Positions 36,799 through 49,995 of a stretch of 64,000 nucleotides of DNA are shown here, piece by piece (the stretch's first letter is position 1; every line of letters begins with the position of its first letter). Location: NCBI GenBank assembly GCA_964057225.1, contig OZ059894.1, forward strand, positions 6,975,131 through 7,039,130, written 5' to 3'. The notes beneath the pieces were generated by a model. The model saw nothing but the letters and a program-made list of their open reading frames with translations, was not told the DNA's origin and ran no database searches. Made by a program: the position numbers and the translations under genes. Source of the DNA: Auanema rhodensis. Lineage: Eukaryota > Nematoda > Chromadorea > Rhabditida > Rhabditidae.

Positions 36799-39015
36799 TT
36801 TAATTCGATTAGACTACATTTACGTTGATTTTTGGTGTCTATATATGTATGTATATATATATATATATATATATACATGTAAATACATATATAAGTATGC
36901 ATGTATATTCATATAAACTAAGCTATTCAGTAAATAAAGTTTTTACTGATAAAGTGAAAGTGAGAAAAAAAAAACTTATACACATACATATATATATAGA
37001 ATTATGATATAGTTAAAATTATGTAATATTGATAACATTATAAAGCATAATATTTATTTTTTATTTAAACATTTCAGCTCCCCGACCAGGAGTTGACTTT
37101 CTCGGACCATTATGGCTACCCCGCACCTATAAAATCACATGTTGTCGAGGTGGTACACCAACAGCCGAAAATGTCAATGTAAGTACATATTTTATGTAAT
37201 AATACTATAGTTTATATCGATATATTGATATTGTTATCTATATTTACTGTTAATGCTTTAGCTGATCACAAATTGGACTGAAACTGTCTCCGACTATGCT
37301 TTTGATGAAAAAACAGAAACCGGTGAGAATCAGCATTGTCGCGTATATGAGGTTGGTTAGTTGAGATATCATTAAAATATATTCTTTGTCATATCTTCAT
37401 TTCTGCCAATTTATTTGTAACAAATATCATTGTGGAATCTTGTTTATTCGAACTTTTTATTCAGTTCTTATAATACAACCGATCAACATGTCACTTTTGC
37501 TTTAAAATGAAACACTTTTTCACGTGAAAATGCATAATACATTCACGTATTATTCAAATTTCGTGTAATTTATTTAAAACGTTTTCATCACGACAGAGTT
37601 TGAAAAACAGTAACTAATTATTTATAAAATTATGTTTTGAAAAACATTTTATATTGTAGGGATCTTTCCTGTTATCGGCAACTGCTTTATTCAACTACAG
37701 TTTCCTAGGCTACGGAGTTCAGTGCAAATGTCCAAGTACAAAGCTATATGAAATATATTTTATTACATATTGAATATTGTTTAGCAAATCAAATACCTCT
37801 CGATAGACATTGTCGACAATTAGCGCCATGCCTAAACAATGGATATCGCTCACAATCTCTAGGTGGCCTATGTGCTTGTTCTGAGCCATACTTTGGGGAG
37901 TTTTGCGAAAAAATGTGTGATCAGGGACAAACTTTGAAAGGTAATACCTATAAGTTAACCTATATTAGATGTTAAATGTTTGTTTATTATTGTACAAATA
38001 TGTATTGTGTTGTAGGTGTTGATGGCCGAAGCTACTGCAGCTGTCTACCGTTTTACCAGGGAGAACGATGTACTGAGATGGTGTGCTTGAATGGCGGTAA
38101 TATTATTGAATTTGTTATTAAAAACTGAATTTTAATAATTTTAGGAGTTAATATTAACGGCAGATGCTCATGTCCACCGACATATCTTGGATATCATTGT
38201 GAAGTTGATTCAAATCGAACTGCGAACAATGCAAGATATAACAGATATGGAGAGGTACGAAACATTTTCTTCTGTTAAACAATGGAAGAATTTTAAAATG
38301 ACTGAAATTAACTCTTCGGTTTCAGACATCAGAAGTCTTCAGCCGTGACGTATCGGGTACTGTCTTCAGTCTTGTCATGATTGTCGTCTTAGTAGTGTCT
38401 ATGTACTTACTCATGAAACATCGAATGCAGGTAGATATTTCTCTTTTATCCGTTTGAACAAGCTCATATAATATTTCAAAACAGGTCCAATCTCGCTTCT
38501 CATCGGGACGACGAGATGATTTCTTACGAGCAGCTGCGATCTGCGGTGGAATGCCACCCAATTCTAGGGGTGTAAATGGACGCTTTGGTCCATTCATAGC
38601 AAATGGTATCGAAGGTCCACCACCATATGTAGCCACAGGTTCCAGTAAGTTCTTGTACTGATTTGTTGGTTATGCTTGATAACTATTTCAGCATCAAGAT
38701 CAAACGAAGTACTTCCACCATTACCCACATACGAAGATGCTACTAAGGATCTTCCATTGAGGCAAATCTGAATTCTGACTTGATTCTCTAACCCATTTAT
38801 CATACAGGCCGTGGACATCTAGTAATACAGCAACTCAGTCAACAGAAGTCACGCCAGCAACTGAGCCATCAAGTTCTTCCTCGGCAACTTCAGATGAAGT
38901 TTCCACATCCACATCAGAAGAGCCTCAACCCGCTTCTGGTGAAACACCGGTGATCGAAGAAAATAATGTAGATGCCAAGCTTGATCGAAAGGTCAGTAGT
39001 CGACGAAGCGTCTAG
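36408..39015 (+). CDS. Single-pass membrane protein with EGF-like repeats and cytoplasmic PPPY
   Basis: Twelve exons: 36408-36501, 36546-36569, 37078-37178, 37262-37351, 37660-37735, 37785-37940, 38016-38096, 38145-38254, 38326-38430, 38485-38644, 38692-38761, 38808-39015, giving 424 aa. A signal peptide (MLFFLVVLLITHFIYVFFSA) is followed by an N-terminal domain with CC and Asn-glycosylation sites. Three EGF-like segments follow between about 129 and 245 (for example CLNNGY...CAC...GEFC, YCSCLPFYQGERC, CSCPPTYLGYHC). The transmembrane helix is about 256-274. The cytoplasmic part carries GPPPY, a WW-domain ligand, then PLPTYED, and a Ser/Thr/Glu-rich tail. Exon 2 is a 24-bp microexon. The intron after 38761 begins GC rather than GT. 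Later exons at 39502 or 39792 could give other tails. Adhesion or receptor function is inferred; I do not recognise the orthologue. Confidence 0.8.
36768..36875. repeat. (AT)n microsatellites inside an intron
   Basis: Two TA/AT tracts (36768-36796 and about 36852-36875) lie in the intron between the second and third exons of the membrane protein gene. A shorter one is at about 36635-36650. Confidence 0.9.
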
Positions 39016-39501
39016 TCATATGAGAACGGTATTTTCTTCACATTTCATCTTTATGATTTTCTTTTAAAATTTTTATAATAACTAGGCTTATAATTTGTTT
39101 TTTTTTAATATTCTATCTAATGAAATACATTATTATATGTATATATTAGTACAGAAATATTCTACAACTTCTAGATCATATTAATCTATCTTTTCTTCTC
39201 AATTTTCCATATTTCTGTATTTTCCTTGAAACAACGAAACATAACTTTTTACTTGCCTTGTATTCTATTAATTGATTTTTTAAAATTATTGTATTATTTC
39301 CAAATAATTCTAGTATCGCTAGGATATCAACTTTCTTTATTCTTTTTTTTTCTATCAAGCCTATTGTCGGTCACTTAAATGCTCATTCATGATCTTTCAC
39401 ATGGTTTTTACTGTTGTTGATTAAAATTTTCACAGTTGTATATAATACAAATATATAAAATAAATGTAACAAACTTACATTTTGTTTTCTTCTTCTTACA
39501 G

Positions 39502-39573
39502 TCTTGTTCCATGAAATTGGGACATTCGCGGGACCTGAATATATTTTCATTGGATATATACTATATGAAATAA
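39502..39573 (+). other. Candidate alternative last exon of the EGF-like gene
   Basis: A good acceptor (TTCTTACAG) precedes a phase-0 frame, SCSMKLGHSRDLNIF..., ending at a stop at 39571. It can join the donor after 38991 (CGAAAG|GTCAGT). If used, it replaces the short read-through tail VSSRRSV and gives 440 aa. Confidence 0.35.
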
Positions 39574-39791
39574 AATTTACAAATTTTTTTTGTAGTTTGG
39601 AAGGGTTTTCTGGCGCCTTTGAGTTGTGGGCGTCCTAATTTTATCGCACAGGATTGTATAAATATAATATATATTTATAAAAAGAAAATATTAAAGTTTT
39701 AGATTAAAATTTAAATTTTGGGAATAATTTGCATATTCAAAAGTTTACGTGAACAACGTGTAACAATAGATTTCTACTTCAATGATTCAAG

Positions 39792-39896
39792 GTCAGTGTT
39801 ATAGTAAACGGAGAAGAAGCTTGGGAATCCCGAGACTTATGCGCTTCTGTTTGTTCTGTTTCTCAAAGACACATCACGCTACCAGGACTACATTGA
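39792..39896 (+). other. Second candidate alternative last exon of the EGF-like gene
   Basis: An acceptor (ATTCAAG) precedes a phase-0 frame beginning VSVIVNGEEAWESRDLCAS and stopping at 39894. It joins the same donor after 38991. The peptide composition is more protein-like than its surroundings. Confidence 0.35.
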
Positions 39897-41680
39897 AGGT
39901 ATTAGGATATGAAATAACAGATTATCAATGAAATCTATAATTAACCAATCAAATCTTTAAATTTTCTTTCTTCTTCTTTCAGAAAAAAATCTTTTTTTCT
40001 TTAATTCTCATATGTTAAACTTCAAATCTATAACCCAGCAATAGGTGTAACGAAGGTTTTTTGATTTGTTGATCTTCGTTCCGAAATGGAAGTGAACATA
40101 CATATCACAACTCAAACATTATTTTAACCTTTTTTCTTTTTTATTCCAATCAGTCTATGACACAAGCTTTCTTTCTTATTTTGACTGAAAACTAGTCAAG
40201 TCAGCTGCAAGATCACTCTAATCCAGATTATGGTCATTTTGCACTTAGACGTCAAGTCAAGTTTCAACTAGCGCATATTGGGATCGTGTGGGTGGCTTCT
40301 TCCTTCTTTCTTCACCTCCCACGTGGATTTTTTTCCGTTTTCGTTGTGCTGACGATCATAAAGGATTATACCTAGCGTCGGTACAGTAATCTTCTAATCA
40401 AACATTGTAAAAGATTGCTACGAACTGTTGAGTCTCTGATCGTATTAACTCCTGCTGGTATCTCAGCTACTGCTCTTTTTATTCCTTAAATCTGCTATTT
40501 TTTGTTGTTTTTTTTTCAAAAAAATGTTGAGGAATTTTTGAAAGTCATTACATATTATATGATTTTTATATTTTTTCTTTCAAATGTTAGTTGTATAGCT
40601 ACGAATTTAGGAATATTTTATAGAATACTGTCTTATAGATTAAAATAGAATTAACAATTTAAATGTTTTTGAATAAGATTTAGAAAATTAAATTAAAAGA
40701 AACATTTATGTTTTTGAATTTCATGAAAATCAATGCACTCTTTGATAACTCTAAATGAACTTCTGAACAATATATCTCAGAGAACTCGTAATGCTGATCC
40801 TTCAAGCATCTTTTGTTTTCTTATTATCTGATTATTATATATTTAATATAATTTTCTATAACATTCAATAAATATATTTAAATCAATAGTTTGAAAAAAA
40901 AATATTTATTTCTATGTATTCTATTGAAATCCTAAAATATTCCTATTTCTCATTAATTTTTATGATGAATATCATTGAAATTCGTTCGTTTTTTATATTT
41001 TTCATTTTCAAAATTAAAATCTGTTCATCTAACTGTATAGAAACAAATCTAAAATTGTTTTTTCTTTAAAGTCAGAAAGATAGAAATTTAATTTAGTTGG
41101 CTGATCAGCACATAGCACTCAATTGACAAATGACAATTCGTGATCATGTCGACAGTTTTTCCACTTTACACTTCTTTCAACTCACGCAAGCATTTCAAAA
41201 TCATTTAATAGCTATATCCTCTATTTGAACTTTTAAAGAGTTAAGTATTATAGCCTTCTAAGAAGTTATCCAAATTTTGAAGTCATTTTTGCATACTTCA
41301 AAGTAAGCAGCCTGCTTCAGAGTTTTGGTGACAGATCTGGAAATTCGTTTTGTTTTCGCCAACTGTTAGAATCGAAACATATGTCTCGTTTATCTTATAA
41401 GTTAGACAGGATTGAACAGCGAAGAGAATGAGGGAGGGAAAGAGAAATTTTTAGCAAAGAAAAGGACAATTAAGTCGAATTTTGATAACTATCTGGCCAC
41501 ACTTGTACTTTAACTCAGCCTACGAGGGGGGTTGTGTGGGGTGGTGGAAATTGAGATTGGAGAGTTGACATGGGATCATTATCAGCTTCATTAACATGTA
41601 CAGTAATGTTTTCTGTGTTCTATTCTTGTATGTTTTCTTTAAGTGTTATAATATGATTCATATGATTAACAATTACTTAG

Positions 41681-41780
41681 AATAGATGATTCATACTATA
41701 TGTATGAATCCAAAATTGAACAAGATGTAGTGAAGTTCGATGACGATGATGTAATCAAAATGCAACAATCTGAAGAGTAA
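41681..41780 (+). other. Orphan candidate terminal exon
   Basis: An acceptor (AATTACTTAG) is followed by a phase-2 frame reading IDDSYYMYESKIEQDVVKF, then an Asp run and MQQSEE, then stop. The peptide is acidic and unlike the Phe/Ser noise around it. I found no upstream exon of matching phase, so the parent gene is unknown. Confidence 0.3.
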
Positions 41781-44700
41781 ACTGCATCGAATCATTAATC
41801 AGTACGTATTACCGGAATTTCGCATTTTGTGCAGCTATTTCTTCATTTTGCGAACATTTCGATGTTAGACTGTGGAAATAACAGCCAAAGCTCATTCATT
41901 TCTCAATTGATTGGATCGTAAGAGATCAGATTTCATTTTATTAAGAGCAAAAACATGAATAGCATAACAGCTAAACAACTAATAAAATTTGAATGAGACT
42001 AGCCTAATATGATTAGATGATTAGTGAGTATATTCAATGTATATGAACAAGAAGCTTCTAGATGCCTCTTGCAGCTTTAAATGATGGAGTGAAATTTGAT
42101 TTTGCGTGACTTCAAGTTCAACCTAGTTCAGAGTGATGATGTGTATCTTAGGTAGTAAACAACATTCGAGAAAATAGTTTTAACAAAACAAATTATTTTT
42201 CTTCTTATCCGTAGATTCAGGAACAACCATCATCATTAGACATCGCCTTCTGATAACTGAATCATAGTCAGTTGCCATTGAAATAATTGGTTATTGATTT
42301 TTATCCTTTATTTTAAAATTTAAACTTTTTTTATTTGTGAATTAGATAGATTAGAGGAATAATAGAAGTACAGATCTTCACTAGTCTTAAGGTTTCGTTG
42401 AGAAAAATCCTATACATGAGAAAATGAAGAAAGAATGTGACGTTTTATGAGAACATGACAATGATGGTGCATGTGAGTGAAAGGAGTGAGGAATTAGAGA
42501 AAAGGGGAAAATGAAAAGTAGAGAGAGAAACGAGATTCATATAATTAGAATTAAAGAGAGAAAGGCAAATTGAGAGAAGAAAGAGAAAAAAGAAGATTTC
42601 AAAAGTTCAACCGTTTCATGCTTCATGCAATTTTGAAATAAAGAATAGTATTGTACGTGAAAGAAATAATATGCTTATGTAAAATTACGTGAAATATTAC
42701 GTGAAATTTGTCCTTAAACATCAAGTAAACAACACCAGAAATCGTTTTTCTAAAAATCAAAAAAAAAAAGAAAAGATTTCAGTCATCAGTAGATGTGTAC
42801 ATTCTAAAAGGGCAGATTAGAATCTTGACATTGGAACATCTGCTAATGCATACTTTCTCTATTAGAAACAACTGTAAAATCATATTTGGATATTTCCCCG
42901 ATATCATTGAGCTCTATTACGCCTTGTCCTCATTTCAGCAACCGTTTTACTGCCGTTTTTTGGCCGATTTTTTTCAAAATCATCAGCACTATTCTTCAAC
43001 GTTATCTAGTAATTTAGACTCATTGCCATCTGGGGTTAGTTTCTATCTAATCCTAATTCAGAAAAATTTATTCTCATCTACCGTATACTCATCAAAATGT
43101 TTCTCCCCCTCTCTCAGTTTCGATATGTTTATAAACTTACAGATAGAGTTTAACCTTTTTTTTAAATAATTAAAATAAACTGTGTCCAGTGAAGCATAAG
43201 GCTTCAATCCTTTCGTATCCAGCATCATCTTTTATCTGCTGAAGTTGACTTCAATTAATCAGGCAAGTCGACCACTCCTCCTGGCTTTTCACGATCGATT
43301 GATATCGAACAAATTACTACTATTATTTAATTTTTTTCTCTTTTTTTTTTCAAATTTACTCACCATTTCTCTATTTTGAACTGAATTTACTTAAAAAAGG
43401 CTGAACTTTTTGTTTGTTTTTCCTTAATGAGCTCTTAAACCCATCATATCCCTTCGAAATTTTTCTTTTAAAAATCAGTAAGTACAGTAACTTCATAGAA
43501 TAATCGAGAAAAGCAGTTGGAAATTAAGAAAAATATGAAAAATAAAAGAGAAATATACTTTGTGAAATTCCTTCTGATTTAGCTTGCAAATGCTTTGTCT
43601 CGCTGAAGCAACATATCATTGTTTTATTGGATTCGATAAAAAGTTCTAACGTCGAAGTGTTGTACACTTCTATGCTCTTTTCTGATGAATTTACAGAAAA
43701 AATTGTCTAAAAACCTAAATAGCATTCAGACTGATCTATCTATTTTCTCCTCTAGCTGCTCCAAACTAAATTTGGTTGACAACAGCGTCTCTAAGCATAT
43801 TCAGCATGCTTAATAATACATATAGATTTGATGTAATGATCGTATTCTTCGTCTAGACACCTGTCTTCCGAACTATTAACATCCTAGACCTCTCATGCAG
43901 TTTTAGTATTGAATCTGGATAGCATACAATGAGTCAAAGAAAATTGCTATCACATGTAACTGTACTTGTGAAATCTACAAATCCATCAGCCTCTGAATCT
44001 TCATTTCTTGTGTTCCTGTTCAATTTCTTTCTCTCCTCTCCTATTCTCCTCGTCGTTTTCGCTCCTTTTTCACCTTCTGTCTCATTTTTTTGTCAGCACC
44101 TGCACAATCTGTTCCGTCTGAGGCAAACGAACACGATTAATCACTGTTAGATGAGTATTGATCTGTTCAAACATAGCTAGCGACACATATCTTCCTTTTG
44201 ATACGTTACTTAACTTTTTTTCCAAAATTTTTTCTGAATACATTAGCTGTTCAAACATTCGTTTGTTATTGAAATTTAACTATTTTCACCTTTTCACATC
44301 TTTTTTTTTTCAAATATTCAAATGTCTTCAAGAAGAAAAACTGCTAGATCCGAAGTGATACACAAAATTCTTCTGTTTTCCAAAAAATAGAGACATCCAA
44401 GACTTTGAAGATTGCTATTTTTCGATTTTTCTTAGTTAAGTTCTAAATATAATCCGACAGCGATTCTCATGACCACGTGTGGTTGCTTCCGGTCTAATGT
44501 AAGAAAAAAATTACAAGACTCAGAGAGCTATTAGCCAGCATATCAACTTATTCTGCTATGTTATCTGATTGGATGAACATTTTTTTTGTTTCCTTTTTAC
44601 GTCATTCATGTCATCTTGTGTCCTCGTTCAGCTTTTCAACCTGTAAATACTCTCATTTATCTCATTTTCTTCAAGCTTCTCCTTCTTCCTTCCATCTTCT

Positions 44701-46697
44701 TGCTTCTAATTTTTGACTCCTCCCAATCTTAATCAATCGATTACAACTCATCGACATCACAATTTATCAGACAGAGACGAGAAGGAGAAGAAGAAGGAAA
44801 AGAAGAGCTAAAGGAATAGCACGAACCAGCAATCTCTAGATCTAGATGTCCGTCTTATCATCATCGTCTTCTTTCTTCTCTATCTGCGTATTCTTCTTTT
44901 TCATCCTATCTGGTCATTTTCACCGTAAGCTCCGTGAGCTATCAAAAAAAAATTAAGAATAGCCAATTTCAAAAACTTTTTTATGGTCAATGACATCAAT
45001 GCTATTTGCTATCCTTAGCATCGGCCTTTAACAAACCCATTGCTTGTTTCTCGAAAATTCTTTGAACTCATGGAAGCTCGAGAAGTTTCTACCTTGACAC
45101 CTGGAGCTCATTTGTCAAATTTTCGAGAATATCAATTCTCACAACATCGGAGAGCATGAAAACCTGTTTATCATACGGTTTTGTATTCTGGCCAGGATCA
45201 TGCTAATGGCACGATAATGAAAAGTTTTCGAAGAATACATGTTCAAAGTCGTTATTTCTCTCTCCCTCAAGAACAGCTACATTTTCCAATTATTTTCGCC
45301 TCATTTGCAGATCGAACAATTCATACTTCTTCGGCTAACCTTTTATCTTATTCTAGCTGTAAAGACTGTTTTCGGAAACAAAAAACCATTGCAGATGAAT
45401 GGCTTCTGTTCCATTCGTTTCGTACCACACCAACACTTCCCTCCCCCCCCCTTAACAGCATGTTGGTTGTCATCGTCATTCAGCTCTACGCCTAACTTAG
45501 GTAATTTTTGATCTCACCATACTACATATCAAAATTATTTTCTTTGCTTGTTCCCTTCAGAACATTGTGGGTTTTCTCTATTTTTCTTCAACTTAAATAT
45601 AGAATTGTATTTCTTTGGAATAAAAAAAAATGTTTTTGATGTTATAAAAGAGATGGCGTCTTCCGATTAACTTCTTTTTCATTCTCTGTTTTTCCACCCA
45701 CCTACATCCTGTCTTCTTACTAGTTGAGGTCCAAGAACGTTTCATTCGCGATTCTTCATATACTATCTTCTGTTTGGATACCATCATAGGATTTCACCTT
45801 GTTATCGTACTGGTTTTCAGATAATTAGTTCTAATACCTTCAAAACTCGCAACACTTACGTATCGCGCTTATACAATAGCTCTTCGGTCTCTTCACTTTG
45901 CTATTGTCCATCTGATCGCAGTTTTTTTGATCTTTTCATATTTTGTAATCAGTCTAACAAACAGCTTTTCATGTCAGAAAGACAACTAAGCTCTTGTTCT
46001 CAAAGGTTTTTGTCTATCAAAGCATACGGCATATCACGTGCTTCATGAACAGCTCAACTCTCCACTATTCTGACTTACATTTCAAGGTAGCACCTAACCA
46101 TTTTGTAAACTTTCAAACTTAAAATATAGAAAAGCATGCTGATTATCAAAGTTCAAATGCCTTTGTTGCTCTCTCAATATCAGCCTGTAACATAATACAC
46201 AAAAAATGAAAAAAATCGTGTTTTCCTCTCGATTTTCCTGTAGCTTTTAAACAAGAAAAAGCATTGATGACGACCCGATATTCTTTCTTATCTTTTCTGC
46301 CAAATTGAAACATTTTTTCAAAGTGCAATTTGGAGATCTGTTTCCATGAAATGAAGAAATGCCGCCTGTCAACGTGGTCTTGGCCACAATGTTTTCATTT
46401 TCCGGTCTTCATGTCTTAACATTTATTTTACTGTCCGCTTCTCATCATTTCCTCAATCCTTTTTCCTATCTTCTACTTGATTTTTTGTTTGTTTCTCTAA
46501 ATCTCTCATTATTCGTCACACTCAGACATGTGTCCGTTGCTATTTCTGATCTAGCCGTTCCGTACTTTCTCAGCACTTCCATGTAAAGCGAAAGACACTG
46601 ATCACGTGAATCTTTGCTATCTTCTGTCTATTCGCCACATATTGCCTAACAATACTCTAAATTCATACTCTCATCTGCTCTTGTTCGTTTCTCTTAG

Positions 46698-47615
46698 ATC
46701 GGGTTTCGTGGAGTCAGCTGCAACGAGCAACTCTCCTCCGACTTCTTTGCAAACGAGAAAACGACCCAGCTTGGTAGTTATTTACAGCCGCTTTCTGTCT
46801 CCCTTTTTTTCTCTCACCAACTTCTTTATCGTACCTCTCCTCAACCTCACCTCGTTATCCTATCATTCCCTCTGTCCCTCTTTCTCCCTAATTCCTCCAA
46901 TTTTGCACCTTTCCTTCTGTCCATCTTATAACGACTAGCACTCAATTATTCTCTCTCAACATTCATGTCTGGAAAAAAAACGTGTGAAACATTTTCTTCC
47001 TAAAATGTAATACACGTATTCGTCTCATGCTCCACGGAAGTTCTTTCGGAAATGAATTTTGCAGCCGTTTTGACTGTCAAATCGCGCTCGTTGCTTATCT
47101 GATGATTTTCACGAAGCCTTCTGGTAATTCATATAAAACAATATGAAGAACGGCTCGCTATTTTTTCGAAAGGAATTTAATTTTTTATCCGACAATTCCG
47201 TTGCACATATCTGGATGATCTGTATGGTAATTCCTATTTTGCAACTTTGAACAGATCCCAAAGCTTTCAAAAAATCCTCTTCGTCGCATTATCTGCTCAT
47301 TGTGACGTCATTTTTCATTATTTCATTGACGCAGATGTACAACCGAGATTTCAAACTGCAGCTTGAGAATCTAAAAAAGGTATCGCTAGGAAGTTCATTC
47401 TGTTTGACGTCACTTTCAGCTTTATGCGCCTACTGTCTTGTCTCTATTTCATTTAGTACATCGCTTTAATCATGCTCTTCTTTTTGGGTGACGTACAGCT
47501 GCAGACAACGGACCTCCCCCTCATGGAAGAAACCAAATCGCATCGCTCAGTCACTCTTCGTTCTCATAATAACACAGCTAACTTATATTATCCTTCCTTT
47601 CTCATGCATATAAAG
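46698..47615 (+). other. Chain of phase-compatible candidate exons, product unknown
   Basis: Three segments with acceptors and donors in matching phase 0: 46698-46773 (SGFVESAATSNSPPTSLQ...), 47335-47379 (MYNRDFKLQLENLKK) and 47499-47615 (LQTTDLPLMEETKSHRSVT...). The last ends at AAAG|GTCTGA. G+C is higher than in the flanks. No domain is recognised and no terminal exon was found. It could be an unannotated gene, 5' exons of the BMP locus, or conserved noncoding DNA that happens to be open. Confidence 0.25.
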
Positions 47616-48151
47616 GTCTGATCACGAACTATTGTGATTATTAAAAACATCGCTCATTGCATTCTTGGTCTCTAGACTAGCAACTCCTTTGTGATATGTT
47701 CCATCGCTTCAACTTCTGTTTTCAAATATCATATCTGCTCCTCTTCCTCTCTTTATGAAATGATAATCTCTATGAAGTTTTGGTCATACTTCCTCGGGCA
47801 AGGACCGCAGTCAGAATTTCTGAGGAATGGTTGGAATGCGGCGGCTCTTGGGTTCGAGGATACCTATTGCCTCCTATTTTCTTTGTGTTAAAAGCGGACG
47901 CCGAAAGCGGATCATTTTCTAGACAGAGTTAGTGGCATCATGTCCGTCCAGCTGTTCACGTGACACCCTAGAAAGAAATAAAATGAAATGAAACTTCGAG
48001 TTCGTCATTGTTTTTTTGTCATCATTTATCATTTATTTGTATGATTAGAGATATTATATTACCCTAATAATACAGAAAATTCTCATTCAATAACCAATAA
48101 GTAATGATCATTACTGATCAAGAACACAATTAATGCGTGCTCTATTTGAAA

Positions 48152-48166
48152 CACGTGAGTCACGTG
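48152..48166. promoter_or_regulatory. Double E-box palindrome CACGTGAGTCACGTG
   Basis: Two CACGTG E-boxes fused through a TGAGTCA (AP-1-like) core, 1.83 kb upstream of the BMP ATG. The identical 15-mer recurs at 62661. bHLH proteins of the MYC, MXL or HLH-30/TFEB type bind CACGTG. Confidence 0.5.
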
Positions 48167-49995
48167 CTTCACGGACAAAAACTTCATTTTTATTGTTAAT
48201 CAAGTTAAAAGGCGGTTGTTCTTACACTTTTATATACGAAACTGTTGCTGTTCATTCAATTAAAAGAATTATTTTTTTTTTATTATTTATCTAAGTAAGT
48301 TTTGTTTTTTAAATTTTTGATTTTAATCATTTTTTATTATATACGTGCGTAGATTGAATTTCTAAAACATTCCCTCGTGTCAAACAATAATATTTTTCTA
48401 AACAGTTTTCAATGATAGCCAATTTAATATGCTCCTGGTCAAATTTAAAACATAAAATTAGCTCGGGCCAACATACCATTGAAGCAGATTTCTATTGTTG
48501 TTCTAATACATTAGATATTTTACAATTCTGCGAACATCATTTTTTTTATTTCTAAAATGACCTCCTTTATTTGCATGAGCCTTTAAAGGCGCCTCTCAGT
48601 TAGAAAAAATGTCTGAGTATAGTCGTAAAATCGTTCGACTACCGTAACCTTTAATAAACCAGATTTTAAAATTATTCTTAATCCTTGAATATTATAGCTT
48701 TCAATTATTTTAAATTATGTAACATTTTCTCGATTGTTTTAATCTTATAAGCATTTCTCTTATTTCATAGTAATATTCAAAAAAATCATCGTAAAAAAAA
48801 TTGCTCGTCCATATACACTTTGAACTGTCCAGAAAGTGTAATGTGTCAAAAATGTATTTTCAATTTTCTTATGTTTAAGTTTTACTAATTTATTTTTATC
48901 TTTTTCCTATTTATATTATTTTATTAGCTTTCAGAAAATGCTTGTTTTGATTACCATTATTACTAGTTATTCGTTCATAGCTTTAATATTAATTTGCACA
49001 ATCCCTTTTCTAAATCATATAACTCTCGTTTATCAGTCATGCCGTTGGTGGTGGTGGTCGTCTGTTTCTCTGATGTATCCAATATCCTTTGAACCTGCCG
49101 CTGTTAGCAAGTGACTGACAGACCTGTGTATTCTATTTTTCAAAGCTTTTCATTTTCTTAACTCTTTAATCGCATCTAATAGCATAATAAGTTGAGCGTT
49201 TAACTCATATACCCATAATACAGCTTACTCTATTAATAATATTATAATATATTTTTTTAAAGTTGTACCTTGCCGTTTTTTATTTTTATCCATGCGCTCA
49301 TAGTTAGCCAAGTGACAATTCCCTGAACACAAATCATTTTTCGACCTAAAACTTTTCAAACTTTTCATTCTCTAACATAATACATCTTGAATTCTTCTAT
49401 ACATATGTGGTCAAATCCCCCTGGACATATTAAGTTCCTTCGATTGTTGTTGACCCTTAGCCGATAATCCACTGTGTTTTAGTAAGTCAGTTTTTCTAAA
49501 AGTAAGGGTTATTCATATTGAATTATAAGTCAGTTTCTCAAGCCCCTGACTGTTGTTTCACTCTCTGCAGTACTCATCAAAAGTTATTCCTTATCCTATA
49601 ATTTGTTTTTTTGCTCCATAAACTTCTCTTTTTTTTCTATTTGGAATTAATCATGCCTTGACGCTCTTTTCCATTCAATTACCTACGTGCACATTTTCTT
49701 TTAAACTTTGTATTAATCATACTTTATGAAACATATGATCCAACAAAACACCCTGGGAAAATTTGTTTGATCTTCACTTACTGACCTGTTAACGTAGAAA
49801 ATTTCAAAATTGGTTTTGATCATGTTGTAAAAAAGATATATGATTCCTTCTTTTCTCTTTATTTTTATTTATTTTATGTTGTATGTCTGAACTAATATAT
49901 GTTTCTTTACAGTCGAGTTATTACTTCCGTGATGCGGTTATGAACTATTCCAACCGTGGCATCATCTTCCTCATGTGTGCTACTATTAGTACAGT

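Larger units (their letters stand above)
39897..49911. other. Gene-poor region upstream of the BMP gene
   Basis: Ten kilobases, AT-rich; from about 42.8 kb the + strand is pyrimidine-rich. Apart from the candidate exons at 41681 and 46698-47615 and the E-box palindrome at 48152, I see no feature. Long-range enhancers of the BMP gene or 5' noncoding exons could be here. Confidence 0.4.

Noticed and set aside
1273-37178. Joining the first two exons to the EGF-like gene instead of the DAN exons
   Set aside because: The phase fits both, but the EGF-like gene has its own signal-peptide exon at 36408 and would otherwise need a 35-kb intron over six other features.
46146-46360. Minus-strand frame ending ADIERATKAFEL
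   Set aside because: It looks protein-like at the end, but upstream minus-strand sequence shows no supporting exons and the region is compositionally biased.
45181-46938. Long plus-strand frames rich in Phe, Ser, Leu and Pro
   Set aside because: Explained by the pyrimidine-rich + strand; no splice-bounded domain apart from the candidate exon at 46698.
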